Positions 59,477-64,000 of a stretch of 64,000 nucleotides of DNA are shown piece by piece (the stretch's first letter is position 1; every line of letters begins with the position of its first letter). Source of the DNA: Pectobacterium peruviense (lineage in GTDB: Bacteria > Pseudomonadota > Gammaproteobacteria > Enterobacterales > Enterobacteriaceae). The DNA lies in the NCBI RefSeq assembly GCF_002847345.1, contig NZ_LXFV01000001.1, forward strand, positions 62,001 to 126,000, in the 5' to 3' direction. A program made the translations under genes and the position numbers. A model generated the notes under the pieces. The model worked only from the letters and a program-made list of their open reading frames with translations. It was not told the DNA's origin and did no database searches.

Positions 59477-60931
59477 TCACCCTTCGTTCGAACTAAGGTT
59501 CTGACGGGAGAAAATAGCTTCGACTCGGGCACCACCCAGTGCGCTGTCGCTGATGAGGATCTCACCCTGATACTGTTCGATAATTTCGACGGCAACGGCG
59601 AGACCGATACCTTGTCCGGGGCGCATGCGGTCGGCTCGCTGCCCACGCAGGAAGATCATTTCGCGCTTGCTTTCGTGGATGCCGGGGCCGTCGTCATCGA
59701 TAATCAGATGCAGCTTGTGATCGGAATATTGCACGCTGATTTCAACAAATTCCAGGCAGTACTTACAGGCGTTATCAAGGATATTGCCCAGTACTTCCAT
59801 AAAATCATTCTTCTCGCCCACGAAGGTCAGCTCGGGTGGAATATCGAGCGTCAATACCACGCCTTTGCGCTGATACACCTTATTTAACGCAGAACACAGG
59901 CCATCCAGCAGTGCTGGAACCGAGTGTACTTCACGTATCAGCAGATTGTGTTCGGAGCGCACGCTGGCGCGATGCAGATAATAGCCAATCTGCTGTGAGA
60001 TGCGACTGATCTGTGCCAGCATGATCGGCTCAGCCTGATCGATAGTGATTTCTTTGCCGGTACGCAGCGCGCGTAACGTGGTCTGCAAGACCGCCAGCGG
60101 CGTTTTCAGACTGTGGGTGAGGTCAGTGAGCGTCGTACGATATTTATGGTAACGTTGGCGTTCGTTATTCAGCAGAATATTCAGGTTTTTCACCAAACTG
60201 AACAACTCACGCGGCGGCTTTTCATCCAACTGATCGCGTGTGCCTTTTTCCAGTTCAGCGATCTGTTTTACCAGATGTTGAATAGGGCGCAGGCTCCAGT
60301 GAGCGCCTAGCCAAAGCAGGGGAAGCACCAGCAGAAGGTTGGCAATCAAAACATAGCTGAACCATTCCCACACCACGTCTTCCTGTTGTAACTCTTGCGG
60401 GATGCGGTCGACGACGACAATGGTGATGGCGGGGAGATGCTCTGTCTTGGGATACACGTTCACGGCGATGGAATGGGTTAGCGCATTGCTATGTGCGCCA
60501 TTCAGCGCCCGCAGGCTGCTCAGTAATAAGGTGTTGCCCGTTAATACCGCGCTGCTGGTATCGGTGTCGGTATCCAATTCGTGATAGGCCGTCTTGTTCA
60601 GCCACTCTGGTTTTATCAGCGCTTCCAGCTCAGGAACATGCTTTTCGCGCCAGAGTACGTTGCCATTCTCATCGTATATCAACACCAGCGTGGGGAAATT
60701 GATGTCAACATCGGGAGGCGTGACGATATTCAACTGGTTATCGCGCCACTGTGCAAGGCTGTAGTAGAGGTTACTTTCGCCGCGTAACAGGCGGAATGAG
60801 GTTTTATCAAAATTGACGCTGTAACCGATAATAGCGACGACGCCATAGGCCAACGACAGCGCCAGCACGATGGCCGCTGTCGCGAGTAGAAAACGAATGC
60901 GAAGCGAGAAAGGCTGCTTCTTATCACTCAT
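59477..60931 (-). CDS. phoQ: Sensor kinase PhoQ (PehS)
   Basis: Membrane sensor of the PhoP/PhoQ system, known as PehS in Pectobacterium where it affects pehA and virulence. The 484 residues have two membrane helices (about 13-36 and 190-212), a periplasmic PAS-type sensor, a HAMP, phosphate site H273 in [13 protein letters not shown], and the ATP-binding domain ([29 protein letters not shown]). The E. coli acidic cluster EDDDDAE before MTHSVAVNVYP is missing: the matching stretch is [17 protein letters not shown]. Its start overlaps the phoP stop by 4 bases. Confidence 0.97.
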   Translation of the reverse strand: MSDKKQPFSLRIRFLLATAAIVLALSLAYGVVAIIGYSVNFDKTSFRLLRGESNLYYSLAQWRDNQLNIVTPPDVDINFPTLVLIYDENGNVLWREKHVPELEALIKPEWLNKTAYHELDTDTDTSSAVLTGNTLLLSSLRALNGAHSNALTHSIAVNVYPKTEHLPAITIVVVDRIPQELQQEDVVWEWFSYVLIANLLLVLPLLWLGAHWSLRPIQHLVKQIAELEKGTRDQLDEKPPRELFSLVKNLNILLNNERQRYHKYRTTLTDLTHSLKTPLAVLQTTLRALRTGKEITIDQAEPIMLAQISRISQQIGYYLHRASVRSEHNLLIREVHSVPALLDGLCSALNKVYQRKGVVLTLDIPPELTFVGEKNDFMEVLGNILDNACKYCLEFVEISVQYSDHKLHLIIDDDGPGIHESKREMIFLRGQRADRMRPGQGIGLAVAVEIIEQYQGEILISDSALGGARVEAIFSRQNLSSNEG

Positions 60932-61617
60932 ACTGGGCCTGAGGGCGTATCAATATCAAAGCGATATCCTTGTCCGCGTACGGTAGTAATTACATCTTGC
61001 GCGTCCGCCTGCTGAATTTTCTTGCGTAACCGTCCCATCAGTACATCAATGGTGTGGCTTTCCCGCAGTTCCGCATCGGGATACAGCTGTAGCATCAGCG
61101 ACTCTTTGCTGACGACTTTACCCTTGTTGCGAATCAGCGTCTCGATAATCGTGTATTCAAACGCAGTCAGCTTGATTGGGGCGCTGTGGATCATCAGTTC
61201 GCGGCGCGACAAATCGATCTCGAAGGGCGGCAGACTGATAATTTGTGATGCCAAACCACTGTTGCGCCGCATCAGCGCCTGCAAACGTGCCACCACTTCT
61301 TCCATATGGAACGGTTTAGTCACGTAATCGTCCGCACCCGCTTCCAGCACGGCGACTTTGTCCTGCCAGCCTTCACGGGCGGTCAACACCAGAATAGGCA
61401 GTTTGATCTGATGCGCGCGCCAGCGACGAATCATGCTCATGCCATCTTCATCGGGCAATCCGAGATCGACAATCGCAATATCCGGCATGTTTTCATGCAG
61501 AAAATAATCTGCTTCTTTAGCGTCAGACGCTGCGTCAACCTGATGCCCCATTTCGTTCATCTGAACGGTTAAATGATGGCGTAGCAATACATTATCTTCA
61601 ACGACCAGAATCCGCAT
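60928..61617 (-). CDS. phoP: Response regulator PhoP (PehR)
   Basis: The 229-residue OmpR-type regulator has a receiver with phospho-acceptor D51 ([13 protein letters not shown]), acidic pocket VVEDN and Lys in YVTKPFH, then a winged helix ([36 protein letters not shown]). It controls magnesium, polymyxin and virulence genes. phoQ follows in the same operon. A TATAAT lies at 61709-61714 on the minus strand. No clear PhoP box (two GTTTA direct repeats) was found. Confidence 0.97.
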   Translation of the reverse strand: MRILVVEDNVLLRHHLTVQMNEMGHQVDAASDAKEADYFLHENMPDIAIVDLGLPDEDGMSMIRRWRAHQIKLPILVLTAREGWQDKVAVLEAGADDYVTKPFHMEEVVARLQALMRRNSGLASQIISLPPFEIDLSRRELMIHSAPIKLTAFEYTIIETLIRNKGKVVSKESLMLQLYPDAELRESHTIDVLMGRLRKKIQQADAQDVITTVRGQGYRFDIDTPSGPV

Positions 61618-61708
61618 CGTTATATCCTCTGTCGAATAGATAGAATCATATTTATTGAAATGCTTTTATGTAGCCTATCTTTCACGTCTGTCACTCCCGC
61701 GTATCAGC

Positions 61709-61714
61709 ATTATA
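61709..61714 (-). promoter_or_regulatory. Candidate -10 of phoPQ
   Basis: TATAAT on the minus strand (ATTATA on the plus strand), about 92 bases before phoP. The -35 is poor, consistent with an activated promoter. Confidence 0.4.
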
Positions 61715-61807
61715 CGCAGAGAAAGTCATTTATTTTATTTGTTAAATTATCCACAGGAAGGGTAAACCGGGTATAAACAGGCTGGAAATGGTTGGCCTTA
61801 AGGGAAA

Positions 61808-61830
61808 CTGGCGGGCAGGGCGCCCGCCAG
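61808..61830 (-). terminator. Hairpin after purB
   Basis: CTGGCGGGC and GCCCGCCAG pair around AGGGC, some 30 bases past the purB stop on the minus strand; only a short TTTCCC follows. Confidence 0.65.
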
Positions 61831-61859
61831 AGGGAGTACGAAATTTTGTTTGAGAACGC

Positions 61860-63381
<1,522 letters not shown>

Positions 63382-63421
63382 ATTTGAACCAGCCAGTTTT
63401 AGTACAAAATCGAGTATTGCA

Positions 63422-63446
63422 ACGCTGGCGTTAATCACACCAGCGT
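63422..63446 (-). terminator. Hairpin after hflD
   Basis: ACGCTGG and CCAGCGT pair around a 11-base loop, 24 bases past the hflD stop. No strong T-run, so partial termination is possible. Confidence 0.45.
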
Positions 63447-63469
63447 CAGCTATAACGGCAAGAATACCA

Positions 63470-64000
63470 TCAAACGGATGGGCAACGCGCCAATATCTGT
63501 TTCGCTTCTTTGACCAGTTGACTGCGTGAGAACATCAACTGTAAGCGCCCACCACCAATCTGTTGCCAGAGCACCGTAGAACGGATTCCGGCCAGCAGCG
63601 CGGCACGGACTTTAGCTTGCACCTGGCTGTTTTTCAGCACTTCTGGTGAGCCAGTAACCTGAATACGTGGCCCCAGCGTGCTGATGACATCCACGTAAAT
63701 CGCGGCGAGCGCGCTAACGATCGTTTCGGAAAGTAGCTCAAAATGCTCCAGTTGGCGTTCCAACTGCCCGATGCGCTTACCTAATTCGTCAAGCGCAGCA
63801 GATTTCGCATTCAGCTTGCGTTCTAACGCGATCAGACTGAAGGTATAGCGCGATAATTCTGCACCCGCGCCTTTGTTACTGCTGGTATTCAGAATACCCA
63901 GTAGCGTTTCCAGCCCAACCTTCAGGTTTTGCTCGTCATTGCCGTAAACGGCCAACGTAGATGCCGGATTGAGGTTCAACACGCTGTTCAGCGAGGTATG
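63470..64000 (-). CDS. hflD: High-frequency lysogenization protein HflD (5' end outside window)
   Basis: The frame is open to the window edge; about 177 of some 210 residues are visible. They match E. coli HflD (YcfC): [65 protein letters not shown] and the end [13 protein letters not shown]. In E. coli it binds lambda CII and is peripheral to the inner membrane. It lies upstream of purB, as elsewhere in enterobacteria. Confidence 0.95.
   Translation of the reverse strand, partial: HTSLNSVLNLNPASTLAVYGNDEQNLKVGLETLLGILNTSSNKGAGAELSRYTFSLIALERKLNAKSAALDELGKRIGQLERQLEHFELLSETIVSALAAIYVDVISTLGPRIQVTGSPEVLKNSQVQAKVRAALLAGIRSTVLWQQIGGGRLQLMFSRSQLVKEAKQILARCPSV

Noticed and set aside
61640..61760. 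PhoP box for phoPQ autoregulation
   Set aside because: AT-rich words resembling GTTTA occur, but not as two direct repeats at 11-base spacing.

Overview
The window looks like the chromosome of a soft-rot enterobacterium, most probably Pectobacterium. Gene order and protein sequences closely follow the Escherichia coli blocks cutC-cmoBA-aspS-ruvABC-znu-lpxM-pykA-zwf-eda-purT-holE-sdsR-rsmF-letAB-msrC-proQ-prc and potABCD-pepT-roxA-phoQP-purB-hflD, joined here through a short accessory stretch. The genus is inferred from family knowledge and protein resemblance, not from a search. There is no rRNA, tRNA, insertion sequence, prophage or CRISPR array.

Layout. 1-2.5 kb: end of cutC, then a TetR regulator and a two-domain NTF2-like protein that share a candidate operator motif. 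2.5-7.2 kb: cmoAB (tRNA wobble modification), yecN, yecE and an EAL-HDOD signalling gene. 7.7-13.1 kb: aspS-nudB-yebC-ruvC and ruvAB; the ruvC terminator hairpin is also the LexA box of ruvAB. 13.1-17.9 kb: a sugar locus with a ScrY/LamB-type porin, PTS IIA and PTS IIC, divergent from a LacI regulator, with no IIB and no phosphoglycosidase. 18-23.3 kb: znuBC/znuA around a Zur box, mepM and lpxM. 23.3-32.3 kb: central carbon and purine genes (pykA, hexR, zwf, eda, purT) and ptrB, with a perfect HexR box before zwf and a PurR box before purT. 32.3-38.3 kb: small and hypothetical proteins, holE, ftnA, yebY, the sRNA SdsR and a cold-shock gene. 38.4-47.6 kb: rsmF, letAB, msrC, proQ, prc. 47.8-52.5 kb: accessory genes (two AraC regulators, a PEBP-family protein, an Fsr-like efflux pump, an Ogt-type DNA repair protein). 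52.6-64 kb: potABCD, pepT, roxA, phoQP (called pehSR in Pectobacterium), purB and the start of hflD.

How it works together. Most genes are housekeeping, with recognisable regulation: Zur for zinc uptake, HexR for hexose-phosphate flux, PurR for purT and, inside its coding sequence, purB, LexA for branch migration, sigma-S for SdsR. At least four near-complete or internally shortened copies, plus one or two fragments, of a ~125-bp imperfect palindromic repeat with TATACCC/GGGTATA-like ends sit between genes.

No wholly new multi-gene system is evident. The best leads are a PhoQ sensor that lacks the acidic membrane-facing cluster of the E. coli protein, the TetR/NTF2 pair with a shared motif, the IIB-less PTS locus, 15-bp in-frame repeats in proQ, a degenerate 16-17-bp repeat block upstream of purB, a duplicated start region at msrC, and several small proteins.
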